A stretch of 19,289 nucleotides of DNA, taken from the NCBI GenBank assembly GCA_023227685.1, contig JALNVG010000027.1, positions 1 to 19,289 on the forward strand, read 5' to 3'. Every line of letters begins with the position of its first letter. Position 1 is the first letter of the stretch. This stretch comes from Bacteroidaceae bacterium. Lineage in GTDB: Bacteria; Bacteroidota; Bacteroidia; Bacteroidales; Bacteroidaceae. Of the stretch, positions 7,170-15,236 are shown one piece after another. Position numbers and translations under genes: made by a program. The notes beneath the pieces were generated by a model. The model was not told the origin of the DNA. It did no database searches and saw nothing but the letters and a program-made list of their open reading frames with translations.

Positions 7170-7367
7170 TTACTTCATACCTAATAACTGTTTAACACTA
7201 CTGTTATTAGATTTGTCGACAATCGAGAAATAAGTTAAATTTCTCTTTCTCTTCTTAGTCTTCTTCGTTAGAATGTGACTTTTGTAAGCATGTTTTCTCT
7301 TGATTTTACCTGTTCCGGTAAGGGCGAACCTCTTTTTTGAACCGGAATTAGTCTTCATCTTAGGCAT
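7170..7367 (-). CDS. rpmI: 50S ribosomal protein L35
   Basis: 65 aa, very basic, normal length. It begins MPKMKTNSGSKKRFALTGTGKIKRKHA and continues SHILTKKTKKRKRNL, the classic L35 pattern (given here as two separate stretches: N-terminal MPKMKTNSGSKKRF and central SHILTKKTKKRKR). It is a structural protein of the large subunit. It lies 57 bp after infC and 107 bp before rplT, the conserved order infC-rpmI-rplT. A small stem-loop is in the spacer upstream. The three genes are expected to be one transcript, probably reaching back to thrS. Confidence 0.97.
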   Translation of the reverse strand: MPKMKTNSGSKKRFALTGTGKIKRKHAYKSHILTKKTKKRKRNLTYFSIVDKSNNSSVKQLLGMK

Positions 7368-7397
7368 TTTCCAATTATTTTAATTATTAAACATTAC

Positions 7398-7412
7398 GCC
7401 TCTTTATGAGGC
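7398..7412 (-). other. Small stem-loop in the infC-rpmI spacer
   Basis: GCCTC (7412-7408) and GAGGC (7402-7398) on the minus strand form a 5-bp stem with a 5-nt loop. No T-run follows, so it is not a terminator. It could protect mRNA ends or take part in control of rpmI; the role is unknown. Confidence 0.35.
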
Positions 7413-7424
7413 ACCACTATTTTC

Positions 7425-8024
7425 TTATTCTTCTGTTTCTACTTTTTTCTCAGTATCTAAAGTTTTCTTTGCTGTTTGTTTGGATACAGTTAAAGTACTT
7501 GAACTCTTTTTCGGTGAGAGCATGATAGTCATCCTCTTTCCTTCCAATACAGGCATCATTTCAACCTTACCATAGTCTTCCAAATCATTAGCAAAGCGTA
7601 GCAAAAGGACTTCTCCTTGTTCTTTAAACAAAATAGAACGACCTTTAAAAAACACATACGCTTTCACTTTAGAACCTTCTTCCAAAAATCCTTTAGCATG
7701 CCGCAACTTAAAGTCATAATCATGATCATCGGTCTGTGGTCCGAAACGGATTTCTTTCACAACAACCTTGACAGACTTAGCCTTCTGTTCTTTTTGCTTT
7801 TTCTTTTGTTGATAGAGGAACTTCTGATATTCTATTACTCTACAAACGGGGGGCGCAGCATTCGGTGAAATCTCAACCAGGTCGGCACCTTGCTCTTCTG
7901 CAATTTTCAACGCCTGAGAGATTGGATATACTCCCTGTTCTATATTATCACCTACTAAACGAACTTCGCGAACGTGTATCCGTTCGTTAATTCTATACTG
8001 TTCTTTCAGACTGTCATTCTTCAT
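7425..8024 (-). CDS. infC: Translation initiation factor IF-3
   Basis: 199 aa, cytoplasmic. IF-3 binds the 30S subunit, prevents 50S joining and checks start codon and initiator tRNA. The N-domain carries YRINERI and EEQGADLVEISPNAAPPVCRV; a Lys/Gln-rich linker helix follows (QQKKKQKEQKAK); the C-domain has KEIRFGPQTDDHDY and VKAYVFFKGR. A Lys/Ser/Thr-rich tail of about 25 residues extends past the core, as is common in Bacteroidetes. The start is ATG with an in-frame TGA directly upstream, so the start is firm; unlike E. coli infC it is not the rare AUU used for autoregulation. It follows thrS by 40 bp. Confidence 0.97.
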   Translation of the reverse strand: MKNDSLKEQYRINERIHVREVRLVGDNIEQGVYPISQALKIAEEQGADLVEISPNAAPPVCRVIEYQKFLYQQKKKQKEQKAKSVKVVVKEIRFGPQTDDHDYDFKLRHAKGFLEEGSKVKAYVFFKGRSILFKEQGEVLLLRFANDLEDYGKVEMMPVLEGKRMTIMLSPKKSSSTLTVSKQTAKKTLDTEKKVETEE

Positions 8025-8064
8025 TCAAAAAGATATATTCTCCTCGTTATTAGTTATTTTTTTA

Positions 8065-10014
8065 TTATTTATTTTTCCAACTATTCATTTGTTCATCTAT
8101 CTCGCTTTTCAAAAGCGCTGCAAAGGTAGTAATTTTCATCGAACCTTTATCACCTTCGCCCTGTTTTCTTACAGAAACTTCATTATTTTCTAATTCTTTC
8201 TCCCCTACAATCAACATGTAAGGAATTCTTTTCAGCTCTGTATCACGGATTTTACGACCAATCTTCTCATTACGATCATCGACAACCACATTCAAGTCTT
8301 CTTCGGTAAGCATATCGGCAACCTGATGCGCATAATCGTTGAATTTCTCGCTGATAGGCAAAACAGACACCTGATCAGGAGCGAGCCACAACGGGAACTT
8401 TCCTGCGGTCTGTTCGATAAGTAAAGCAACAAAGCGTTCCATTGAACCGAACGGAGCACGATGAATCATGACCGGACGATGCTTTTTATTGTCTTCACCC
8501 GTATATTCAAGTTCAAAACGTTCAGGCAAATTATAATCTACCTGAATAGTGCCCAACTGCCAGCGACGACCTATGGCATCCTTAACCATAAAATCAAGTT
8601 TAGGACCATAGAATGCAGCTTCACCATATTCAATCTTCGCCTTCAACCCTTTCTCCTGACAAGCTTCAATGATAGCACTTTCAGCCTTTTCCCAATTCTC
8701 ATCCGATCCAATATATTTATCTCTGTTTACTTTATCACGCAATGAAATCTGTGCTTCAAAATTCTCAAAATTCAATGCTTTAAAGATGATAAATATAATA
8801 TCCATTACCTTCAAGAACTCGCCTTTCAACTGATCAGGGCGACAAAATAAATGTGCATCATCCTGCGTAAAACCTCGTACTCTTGTCAATCCGTGCAATT
8901 CGCCGCTCTGTTCATAACGATATACCGTACCGAATTCAGCAAAACGCAAAGGCAGATCTTTATAAGAACGAGGAAAAGCCTTATAAATCTCACAATGGTG
9001 AGGGCAGTTCATTGGTTTTAGCAAGAACTCTTCACCTTCCTGAGGTGTATGAATCGGCTGAAATGAGTCTTTGCCATATTTAGCATAATGCCCTGAAGTA
9101 ACATATAATTGCTTGCTTCCAATATGCGGTGTCATTACTTGCAAATAGCCATAGCGCTTTTGGATACGTTTTAAGAAATCTTCCAATTTTAGGCGCAATT
9201 GCGTTCCGCGAGGCAACCACAACGGAAGTCCCGCACCTACAGCCGAAGAAAATGTAAACAATTCCAATTCCTTACCGATCTTACGGTGGTCGCGTTTCTT
9301 TGCTTCTTCAAGCATAACTAAGTAGTCATCAAGCATCTTCTTCTTCGGAAAAGCTATGCCATATAAGCGAACCAACTGCTTACGTTTCTCATCACCGCGC
9401 CAATAAGCACCAGCCACACTGGTTACTTTGACTGCCTTCAGATATGAAGTATCCGGTAAATGAGGACCCCGGCAAAGATCCGTAAATGCCCCTTGTGAAT
9501 ATGTAGTAATTGTTCCTTCAGCTAACTCGCTGATAAGTTCAGTCTTATAAACTTCTCCCCTATCGCCAAACATCTTCAAGGCTTCAGCTTTTGTAATATT
9601 CTGACGCTTAATTTCCTCTTTCTTCGCTACAAACTCCAACATTTTGGCTTCAATAGCAGGAAAATCACTTTCCTTGATAACAATATCTCCCGGATCTACA
9701 TCATAATAAAAACCGTTTTCAATAGCCGGACCGATACCAAACTTGATACCAGGATATAGCTCTTGCAAAGCTTCAGCCATCAGGTGAGCTCCTGAATGCC
9801 AAAAAGCGTGCTTCCCTTCATCATCTTCCCATTTGTAGAGTTTCAGAAAAGCATCTTCATTAATCGGACGAGTCAAATCCCATATTTCGCCATTAACTCC
9901 TGCTGCCAAAACTTCTTTAGCTAAACGGGGACTAATATTTTCTGCAATTTGCATTGCACTTGTTCCTTCGGCATATTCCTTTACAGAATTGTCTGGAAAT
10001 GTAATCTTTATCAT
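8065..10014 (-). CDS. thrS: Threonyl-tRNA synthetase
   Basis: 649 aa, standard bacterial length. It charges tRNA(Thr) and edits Ser-tRNA(Thr). In order: an N-terminal TGS domain (about 1-60); an SAD editing domain with H73 and H77 (WHSGAHLMAEAL) and C181/H185 (CRGPHLPDT); the class II core with motif 2 region RYEQSGELHGLTRVRGFTQDD and the zinc Cys in LKPMNCPHH; and the C-terminal anticodon-binding domain (LAPDQVSVLPISEKF onward). All editing residues are present, so it should proofread. It lies between the TPR gene (96 bp upstream) and infC (40 bp downstream), a thrS-infC-rpmI-rplT order widely shared among bacteria. A -7 box lies 37 bp before the start. Confidence 0.98.
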   Translation of the reverse strand: MIKITFPDNSVKEYAEGTSAMQIAENISPRLAKEVLAAGVNGEIWDLTRPINEDAFLKLYKWEDDEGKHAFWHSGAHLMAEALQELYPGIKFGIGPAIENGFYYDVDPGDIVIKESDFPAIEAKMLEFVAKKEEIKRQNITKAEALKMFGDRGEVYKTELISELAEGTITTYSQGAFTDLCRGPHLPDTSYLKAVKVTSVAGAYWRGDEKRKQLVRLYGIAFPKKKMLDDYLVMLEEAKKRDHRKIGKELELFTFSSAVGAGLPLWLPRGTQLRLKLEDFLKRIQKRYGYLQVMTPHIGSKQLYVTSGHYAKYGKDSFQPIHTPQEGEEFLLKPMNCPHHCEIYKAFPRSYKDLPLRFAEFGTVYRYEQSGELHGLTRVRGFTQDDAHLFCRPDQLKGEFLKVMDIIFIIFKALNFENFEAQISLRDKVNRDKYIGSDENWEKAESAIIEACQEKGLKAKIEYGEAAFYGPKLDFMVKDAIGRRWQLGTIQVDYNLPERFELEYTGEDNKKHRPVMIHRAPFGSMERFVALLIEQTAGKFPLWLAPDQVSVLPISEKFNDYAHQVADMLTEEDLNVVVDDRNEKIGRKIRDTELKRIPYMLIVGEKELENNEVSVRKQGEGDKGSMKITTFAALLKSEIDEQMNSWKNK

Positions 10015-10050
10015 AATCTATACACTATAAATTCTTATTAATATAAACTG

Positions 10051-10058
10051 CAAATTTA
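10051..10058 (-). promoter_or_regulatory. Probable thrS promoter, -7 element
   Basis: Minus-strand TAAATTTG matches TAnnTTTG. No TTTG is found 19-21 nt upstream, so the -33 element is poor. It would give a leader of about 30 nt. The rest of the 96-bp TPR-thrS gap holds nothing else clear. Confidence 0.45.
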
Positions 10059-10110
10059 GCATTCTTTTTTATATCTAATGAGATTTTTCTCAAAAAGATA
10101 CACATTCTAC

Positions 10111-12240
10111 TTAATTGCTAGTCATACGCTTGATAATACTGTAGGCATTTACAATACCCAGCTCTCCTGCCTTACTCAAATCAGCTATACCTTTATTGGC
10201 ATCTCCTTGCGACAAATAAGCAAGACCACGGTTAAAATAAGCCTCAGCAAATTCAGGGTCTCGTTCTATGGCTTCATTGTAATCCGATATAGCCGCACGG
10301 AAATCACGTTGAACACAACGCAAGTTAGCTCTGTTGAAATAAGCATACACAAAACCCGAATTCAGCTTAATTACCATATCATAGTCATGGGTAATCAATT
10401 CATGCTCATAAGCCCTTTTATTATCTTTAAGTTGGGCTGTGATCGGATCTGAAGAAACAGCCTTATTTGAAATAGCTGTTCCCTTCTCAAAATTCAGACT
10501 CATTCCGGCTGACATGGCATTTTCATCCGCCGCAGCTGTTTGCGACAAGTTATAATCCAATTGTTTATAACGTACTACGGCGCGATTAAAATAGGCCATC
10601 GTGAAATTCGGATTTATTTCAATAGCCTTCGAATAATCTTTTATTGCTTCTGTAAAATCCTGTACCAGCATATAATCCAAACCACGGGCGAAATAGAAAT
10701 CTGCATTATTCGGCTGTTTGTCTATCTTTGCCGAAAGTTCATTTATTGAAGTAAAATGCTGCGATACTTGGTCTTCCGTTAAGGCCGCTTCCTGATTTGT
10801 AATACGAAGTTTATGACTTAACAGCATACGGGCATTATAATCTTCGACGGACTTATCATAGTACACAAGTTCCTTGATTGGATCTATCTTTTCATAATAA
10901 GTCAAAATAAACTGAGACTCAAGATCTACACGCACATTCCTATCTTGTACGCGTCCGCGAAATTCGTTCTGGTATTTACTCTTGCGTTCTTCGTCCTTGT
11001 CGTATACAACCAGACGATTAAATTTTTCAATACTCTTATCCGATTTTTCACGCGTATTACTATCACTTGATGCAACATCCGGTGAATCAACGGTTGTGGT
11101 ATTCTTTCCCGCAGAAGCTGTAGCATTTGCACTGGATAGTGTTTTGCCTTTTCTCAACTTCTGCTCCATCTCGAAAGCCTTCCAATAATCACGATCAGCC
11201 CCTACATTATCATGCATCTTTCGCTTAGCCTCTGATCGACTGTAATAACCGGAAATAAAATTAGGGTATTGAGCCAGTACCTTATCAAAATCACCGATTG
11301 ATCCTTTATAGTTTCCTGTTCCAAAACGCAACAATGCACGATTATAGTAAGCTATATAATTATCAGGTTCTTGCTCGATTACCACATCAAAATCTTCAAT
11401 AGCTCTGTTATCATCGCCCACTTGCGAACGAAGTAATGCTCTATTAAAACGGGCAATCTGATTATGACTATCTATATTTATTACTTGATCATAATCTTCC
11501 ATAGCGCCCCGCAAATCATTCATCTGATAACGTACAAGTCCGCGATTTATGAAATAACCGCTCTCACGCGTGTTCAAACGAATAGCTTCATTCAAATCGG
11601 CTAAAGCTCCTTTCAAATCATGCTTGTCATATAGCAGAAGTGCTCTGTTCCCATACGTAGGAGCATAATACGGATCCAAGGTGATTGCTTTTGAATAATC
11701 AGCAAGAGCTTTGATCGTATCGCCTTCTTCAGCATACATCGCCCCTCGCGTCATATAGTTCTTCGAATCTTTGGAATAGAGCTTCATGATTACATCAAAC
11801 ACCTTTTCGGCGCCTCTATAATCCTTACTTTGTATACAAGCTACAGCCTTATTGCTCAACATTTGTTGATCTTCAGGCCTAAACTCCAAACCCTTATCAT
11901 AGTCAGCTATGGCTTCTTTATATTTTTCCTGACTCTGCCTCGCAATACCTCGCGCATAATATGCCTGAACTAGAAACGGATTATGTCCAAGACACAAAGA
12001 ACAATCTTCTTCTGCTCCTTTATAATCATCCAAATTGATTTTCGCTACTGCACGATAAAAATAAGGCTCAGCCAACCAGGGTTTCGACTTGATTACTTGG
12101 TTGAAATACTGTATTGATAGAACATAATCTTCAAAATAAAGAGCATTACGTCCTATTGCAAGTACACGATCAGTATTAATCTGTGCAAATAGCGAAAATG
12201 AATATATTTGAAATAATATAAAAAGTATTGCCTTTTTCAT
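10111..12240 (-). CDS. Exported tetratricopeptide-repeat protein
   Basis: 709 aa. A signal peptide (MKKAILFILFQIYSFSLFA, then QINTD) predicts export to the periplasm or outer envelope; no lipobox Cys follows. Residues about 25-375 hold roughly ten TPR units of the type YYNRALLRFGTGNYKGSIGD with the consensus W/Y-x2-G-x3-Y...A-x3-F. Residues about 375-490 are a charged, Ser/Thr/Lys-rich linker without repeats. Residues about 500-700 carry about four further TPRs, one interrupted by an insertion of about 60 residues (AAADENAMSAGMSLNFEKG and beyond). TPR arrays bind partner proteins; no catalytic domain is seen. It lies 46 bp after the biotin-carrier gene, 96 bp before thrS. No specific function can be assigned from sequence. 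Confidence 0.9.
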   Translation of the reverse strand: MKKAILFILFQIYSFSLFAQINTDRVLAIGRNALYFEDYVLSIQYFNQVIKSKPWLAEPYFYRAVAKINLDDYKGAEEDCSLCLGHNPFLVQAYYARGIARQSQEKYKEAIADYDKGLEFRPEDQQMLSNKAVACIQSKDYRGAEKVFDVIMKLYSKDSKNYMTRGAMYAEEGDTIKALADYSKAITLDPYYAPTYGNRALLLYDKHDLKGALADLNEAIRLNTRESGYFINRGLVRYQMNDLRGAMEDYDQVINIDSHNQIARFNRALLRSQVGDDNRAIEDFDVVIEQEPDNYIAYYNRALLRFGTGNYKGSIGDFDKVLAQYPNFISGYYSRSEAKRKMHDNVGADRDYWKAFEMEQKLRKGKTLSSANATASAGKNTTTVDSPDVASSDSNTREKSDKSIEKFNRLVVYDKDEERKSKYQNEFRGRVQDRNVRVDLESQFILTYYEKIDPIKELVYYDKSVEDYNARMLLSHKLRITNQEAALTEDQVSQHFTSINELSAKIDKQPNNADFYFARGLDYMLVQDFTEAIKDYSKAIEINPNFTMAYFNRAVVRYKQLDYNLSQTAAADENAMSAGMSLNFEKGTAISNKAVSSDPITAQLKDNKRAYEHELITHDYDMVIKLNSGFVYAYFNRANLRCVQRDFRAAISDYNEAIERDPEFAEAYFNRGLAYLSQGDANKGIADLSKAGELGIVNAYSIIKRMTSN

Positions 12241-12267
12241 CTTTTTGACTGAGCCTTATTTGACAGA

Positions 12268-12275
12268 CAAAAATA
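12268..12275 (-). promoter_or_regulatory. Possible TPR gene promoter, -7 element
   Basis: Minus-strand TATTTTTG fits TAnnTTTG and lies 27 bp before the TPR start. No TTTG is seen 19-21 nt upstream. A single-box match in AT-rich DNA is weak evidence. Confidence 0.3.
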
Positions 12276-12286
12276 AAGAATTAATC

Positions 12287-12613
12287 TTATTCCGGTTTAA
12301 TTTTAATCATCAAATAGTCCTTAGGAATATTATCTCCCGATTTAACATCAACAGAGGCAACAATTCCTTCTATCGGAGCAACTATGCGATTATACATCTT
12401 CATAGCTTGATGAATAAGAAGAAGCTGACCCGCTTTCACATGGTCGCCCTCTTTAACCTTTACTTCTATAATCGTCCCCGGCAAATGAGCCAAAACCTCT
12501 CCTTCGACAGGTTTACTCCACTTTGTCCGTTGATTATATTTTTGTGTCAACTTTGTTTTGTAATCGCCATCAGCCATCACAAAATCCACAAATTCATTAT
12601 CTACATTTTCCAT
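12287..12613 (-). CDS. Biotin carboxyl carrier protein (biotin/lipoyl attachment domain)
   Basis: 108 aa. Residues about 38-106 form a biotinyl domain: PVEGEVLAHLPGTI, VKEGDHVKAGQ and the attachment motif AMKM with Lys72, followed by APIEGIVASV. The residue before AMKM is Gln where Glu is usual. In the family, holocarboxylase synthetase biotinylates the Lys and the swinging biotin carries CO2 between two active sites. The gene starts 11 bp after the carboxyltransferase stop, so the two are almost certainly partners. It is shorter than AccB (about 150 aa) and lacks a long Ala/Pro linker, resembling carriers of the MmdC/propionyl-CoA carboxylase type. It has no membrane segment. Confidence 0.92.
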   Translation of the reverse strand: MENVDNEFVDFVMADGDYKTKLTQKYNQRTKWSKPVEGEVLAHLPGTIIEVKVKEGDHVKAGQLLLIHQAMKMYNRIVAPIEGIVASVDVKSGDNIPKDYLMIKIKPE

Positions 12614-12624
12614 ATTTCTGACAA

Positions 12625-14172
12625 TTAAAATGGAGGCAAACCATGTTTCTTGGCAGGTCTATGCTCTTCCTTTAACGCTGATATCTTTAATGCATGCAAT
12701 AATTCTGCGCGAGTGTCTTTAGGTTCAATAATCGCATCAACAAACCCCTTAGCTGCTGCGACATAAGGATTAGCAAACTTATCAATATATTCTTTAACCT
12801 TTTCCTGACGCATAGCCGCAGGATCTTCGGCTTCTTTGATTTCCTTTCCGAAAATAATATTAGCTGCGCCCTCCGGACCCATAACTGCAATTTCAGCTGT
12901 TGGCCATGCAAAGACAAAGTCAGCACCAAGATGTCGAGAGTTCATAGCTATATAACCTCCTCCGTATGCTTTACGCAAGATAATCGTAATCTTAGGAACG
13001 GTAGCTTCCGAGTATGCATACAAAACTTTAGCACCATGACGTATTACACCGGCATGTTCCTGATCAACCCCCGGTAAATAACCCGGCATATCTTCCAAAG
13101 TAACAAGAGGTATATTGAAAGCATCGCAGAAACGGATAAACCGAGCCACTTTATCTGCACTATCGCAATCAAGAACGCCAGCCAGAACCATAGGTTGATT
13201 AGCGATAAAACCTATTGTTTTACCGTCCATCCGACCAAATCCAATAACAATATTGGCAGCCCACATGCCTTGAACTTCCAAGAAATCGGAATCATCAGCT
13301 ATACATTTAATAACATCACGGACATCATATGGTTGCTTCGGATCTGAAGGAATAACCTGTTCAATATCCAATTCCGTTGAAGGTTCTTTAGATGAAACTA
13401 CTTTTGCCGGCTCGGCGTTATTCCATGGAATAAAATCCAGCAAGCGGCGTACCTGAGCGAAACAATCTTGTTCGCTCATCGCAAAGAAATGGGCATTACC
13501 TGTAATTTCTGCATGCACGCGAGCGCCACCCAAATCTTCCATCGAGATATCTTCACCTAACACCGTTTTTATCACATTCGGTCCGGTAATAAACATCTTC
13601 GAAATTTTATCAACAACGAATACAAAATCAGTCAATGCCGGTGAATAGACCGCTCCACCTGCACAAGGACCTAATATCAAAGAAAGTTGTGGAATAACAC
13701 CCGATGAAAGAGTATTACGATAAAATATTTCACCATAGCCACCTAAAGCGCCCACACCCTCCTGAATACGGGCACCACCGGAATCGTTAATTCCAATAAC
13801 CGGGCATTTCATTTTCAAAGCAAGATCCATCACTTTAGTAATCTTACGCGCATGATGTAACCCTAAAGAACCACCAGCAACCGTGAAGTCTTGAGCATAA
13901 ATACAGATAGGCTTTCCTTGTATGGTTCCTGTCCCAGCAACGACACCGTCACCGGCGAAGTCTTTTTTATCCATTCCGAAATCACGACCGTCATGTTTTA
14001 CGAATAAATCATATTCTTGAAAAGAATCTTTATCTAACAAAGATAAGATACGTTCTCTGGCAGTCATCTTCCCAATAGATTTTTGTTTTTCAATTGCAGC
14101 TTGTCCACCACCTAATTCGACAGTTGCTTTTTTTGTTCTAAGTTCTTTAATTTTCTCACTTAAATCTACCAT
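12625..14172 (-). CDS. Acyl-CoA carboxylase beta subunit / methylmalonyl-CoA decarboxylase alpha subunit (carboxyltransferase)
   Basis: 515 aa, soluble. This family (PccB, MmdA, the 12S subunit of transcarboxylase) moves carboxyl groups between biotin and propionyl-CoA or methylmalonyl-CoA. N-terminal half: GGSLGLHHARKI (100-111), SGGARIQEGV (131-140) and the oxyanion-hole segment GPCAGGAVYSPAL (168-180). C-terminal half: AYGGGYIAM (402-410) and AEIAVMGPEGA (about 426-436). Two crotonase-like folds meet to form the active site. It is 23 bp after def and 11 bp before the biotin-carrier gene. Neither a biotin carboxylase nor the membrane beta/gamma subunits of the Na+ decarboxylase are in the window, so direction of reaction cannot be decided. 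Bacteroides use methylmalonyl-CoA to make propionate, which fits either. Confidence 0.94.
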   Translation of the reverse strand: MVDLSEKIKELRTKKATVELGGGQAAIEKQKSIGKMTARERILSLLDKDSFQEYDLFVKHDGRDFGMDKKDFAGDGVVAGTGTIQGKPICIYAQDFTVAGGSLGLHHARKITKVMDLALKMKCPVIGINDSGGARIQEGVGALGGYGEIFYRNTLSSGVIPQLSLILGPCAGGAVYSPALTDFVFVVDKISKMFITGPNVIKTVLGEDISMEDLGGARVHAEITGNAHFFAMSEQDCFAQVRRLLDFIPWNNAEPAKVVSSKEPSTELDIEQVIPSDPKQPYDVRDVIKCIADDSDFLEVQGMWAANIVIGFGRMDGKTIGFIANQPMVLAGVLDCDSADKVARFIRFCDAFNIPLVTLEDMPGYLPGVDQEHAGVIRHGAKVLYAYSEATVPKITIILRKAYGGGYIAMNSRHLGADFVFAWPTAEIAVMGPEGAANIIFGKEIKEAEDPAAMRQEKVKEYIDKFANPYVAAAKGFVDAIIEPKDTRAELLHALKISALKEEHRPAKKHGLPPF

Positions 14173-14195
14173 AACCGTTTATAAATTATTATTTA

Positions 14196-14747
14196 TCAAA
14201 TTGCTTTTGTTCTATACGAACAACGCATTCTTCCCTTTATAATATTATTAAGTTTGCTTTTATCTAATTGACGGCGTATAGCTGAAATATGATCAATGAA
14301 AACATGCCCTTCCAAATGTTCGTATTCATGTTGAACTACCCGAGCGGCAAAACCCTCGGCTTCCTCTTCATGAATTTCCAGATTCTCATCCATATATTTT
14401 ATTCTAATTTTTTTTGCACGTAGAACCTTTTCATGAATGCCGGGAAGGCTAAGGCATCCTTCTTCTTCAGCCAGCTGTTCTTCACTCATTTCCAACATTT
14501 CAGGATTAACCATAGCTCTTTTAAATCCTTTACATTCAGGATAATCGTCACTCATCACGTCTGCATCCAACACTAAAAGTCTCAAAGAAAGTCCTACTTG
14601 AGGTGCGGCTAAACCAACACCTTCGGCTTTATACATGGTTTCAAACATGTTTGCTATCAATTCTTTCAATCCCGGATAATCCTTTTGTACCAATTCTGTG
14701 TGCTTACGTAGCACAGGTTGTCCATATAAATATATAGGTAAAATCAT
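14196..14747 (-). CDS. def: Peptide deformylase
   Basis: 183 aa, cytoplasmic. It removes the N-formyl group from nascent proteins at the ribosome. All three family motifs are present: GVGLAAPQVG (43-52), EGCLSLPG with metal ligand C98, and QHEYEHLEG with H140, H144 and catalytic E141. The last motif has Glu143 where Asp is usual (HExDH), a conservative change. Length is normal. Its ATG overlaps the ruvX TGA by 4 bp (ATGA), so translation is probably coupled. The carboxyltransferase follows after 23 bp, probably in the same transcript. ruvX-def coupling puts it in a general housekeeping transcript. Confidence 0.97.
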   Translation of the reverse strand: MILPIYLYGQPVLRKHTELVQKDYPGLKELIANMFETMYKAEGVGLAAPQVGLSLRLLVLDADVMSDDYPECKGFKRAMVNPEMLEMSEEQLAEEEGCLSLPGIHEKVLRAKKIRIKYMDENLEIHEEEAEGFAARVVQHEYEHLEGHVFIDHISAIRRQLDKSKLNNIIKGRMRCSYRTKAI

Positions 14748-15169
14748 AACTTTTGATATTTTATATTTTCCAGATACGATTGCAGTATAATTACTGCACT
14801 TATTTCATCTACTAATTCTTTATTTTGTCTTTTCTTTTTTTTTAATCCTCCATCCAGCATTGCCTTATGAGCTAAAACAGAAGTAAATCGTTCGTCATAA
14901 AATGCAATCTTGATGTTTAAAAAGTTTTTTTTAAGTACAGCCGCAAAAGCATCTATGTATTTCATACTTTCAGAAGGCTGATTATTCATTTGCTTGGGAA
15001 GCCCTATTACGATTGTTTCAACGTTTTCCTTTATGATATATGTCGAAAGATATGCTAACAACTCAGTCGTAGGGACGGTTGCCAAACCATTTGCAATCAT
15101 CTGCAAAGTATCTGTAACAGCTAATCCAGTGCGCTTCAGACCATAATCAATTGCTAATATTCTTCCCAT
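14744..15169 (-). CDS. ruvX: Putative pre-16S rRNA nuclease RuvX/YqgF
   Basis: 141 aa from the ATG at 15169. It has an RNase H-like fold; family members mature the 5' end of 16S rRNA, and a Holliday-junction role has also been proposed. Conserved acidic sites: D8 in ILAIDYGLKRTGLAVTD, Glu in ETIVIGLPKQMN, DE in YDERFTS, and Asp in VDEISAVIILQSYL. The reading frame also allows a GTG six bases upstream, adding Met-Pro. I prefer ATG because the protein then starts MGRILAIDYG, as in homologues, and because the GTG overlaps a promoter -7 box. It overlaps def by 4 bp and is probably the first gene of the ruvX-def-carboxylase-TPR run. Confidence 0.93.
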   Translation of the reverse strand: MGRILAIDYGLKRTGLAVTDTLQMIANGLATVPTTELLAYLSTYIIKENVETIVIGLPKQMNNQPSESMKYIDAFAAVLKKNFLNIKIAFYDERFTSVLAHKAMLDGGLKKKKRQNKELVDEISAVIILQSYLENIKYQKL

Positions 15170-15174
15170 TGGCA

Positions 15175-15182
15175 CAAAGATA
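15175..15182 (-). promoter_or_regulatory. Probable ruvX promoter, -7 element, next to the start codon
   Basis: Minus-strand TATCTTTG, an exact TAnnTTTG box identical to that of the 6S-like RNA, ends 5 bases before the ruvX ATG at 15169. A start at the usual distance would fall at or within a base or two of the ATG. No TTTG lies 19-21 nt upstream; one lies 32 nt upstream. Confidence 0.45.
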
Positions 15183-15236
15183 GCACAATTTCACCTACCG
15201 ACTTTCATTATTCACAAAAAATTGCTCGTTTGACTC

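Noticed and set aside
10079..10097. Short GAGA/TCTC palindrome between the TPR gene and thrS as a terminator
   Set aside because: Only 4 bp of A/T-G/C stem and no convincing T-run on the minus strand after it.
15170..15175. GTG start for RuvX
   Set aside because: It would overlap a promoter -7 box and add two residues not typical of the family.
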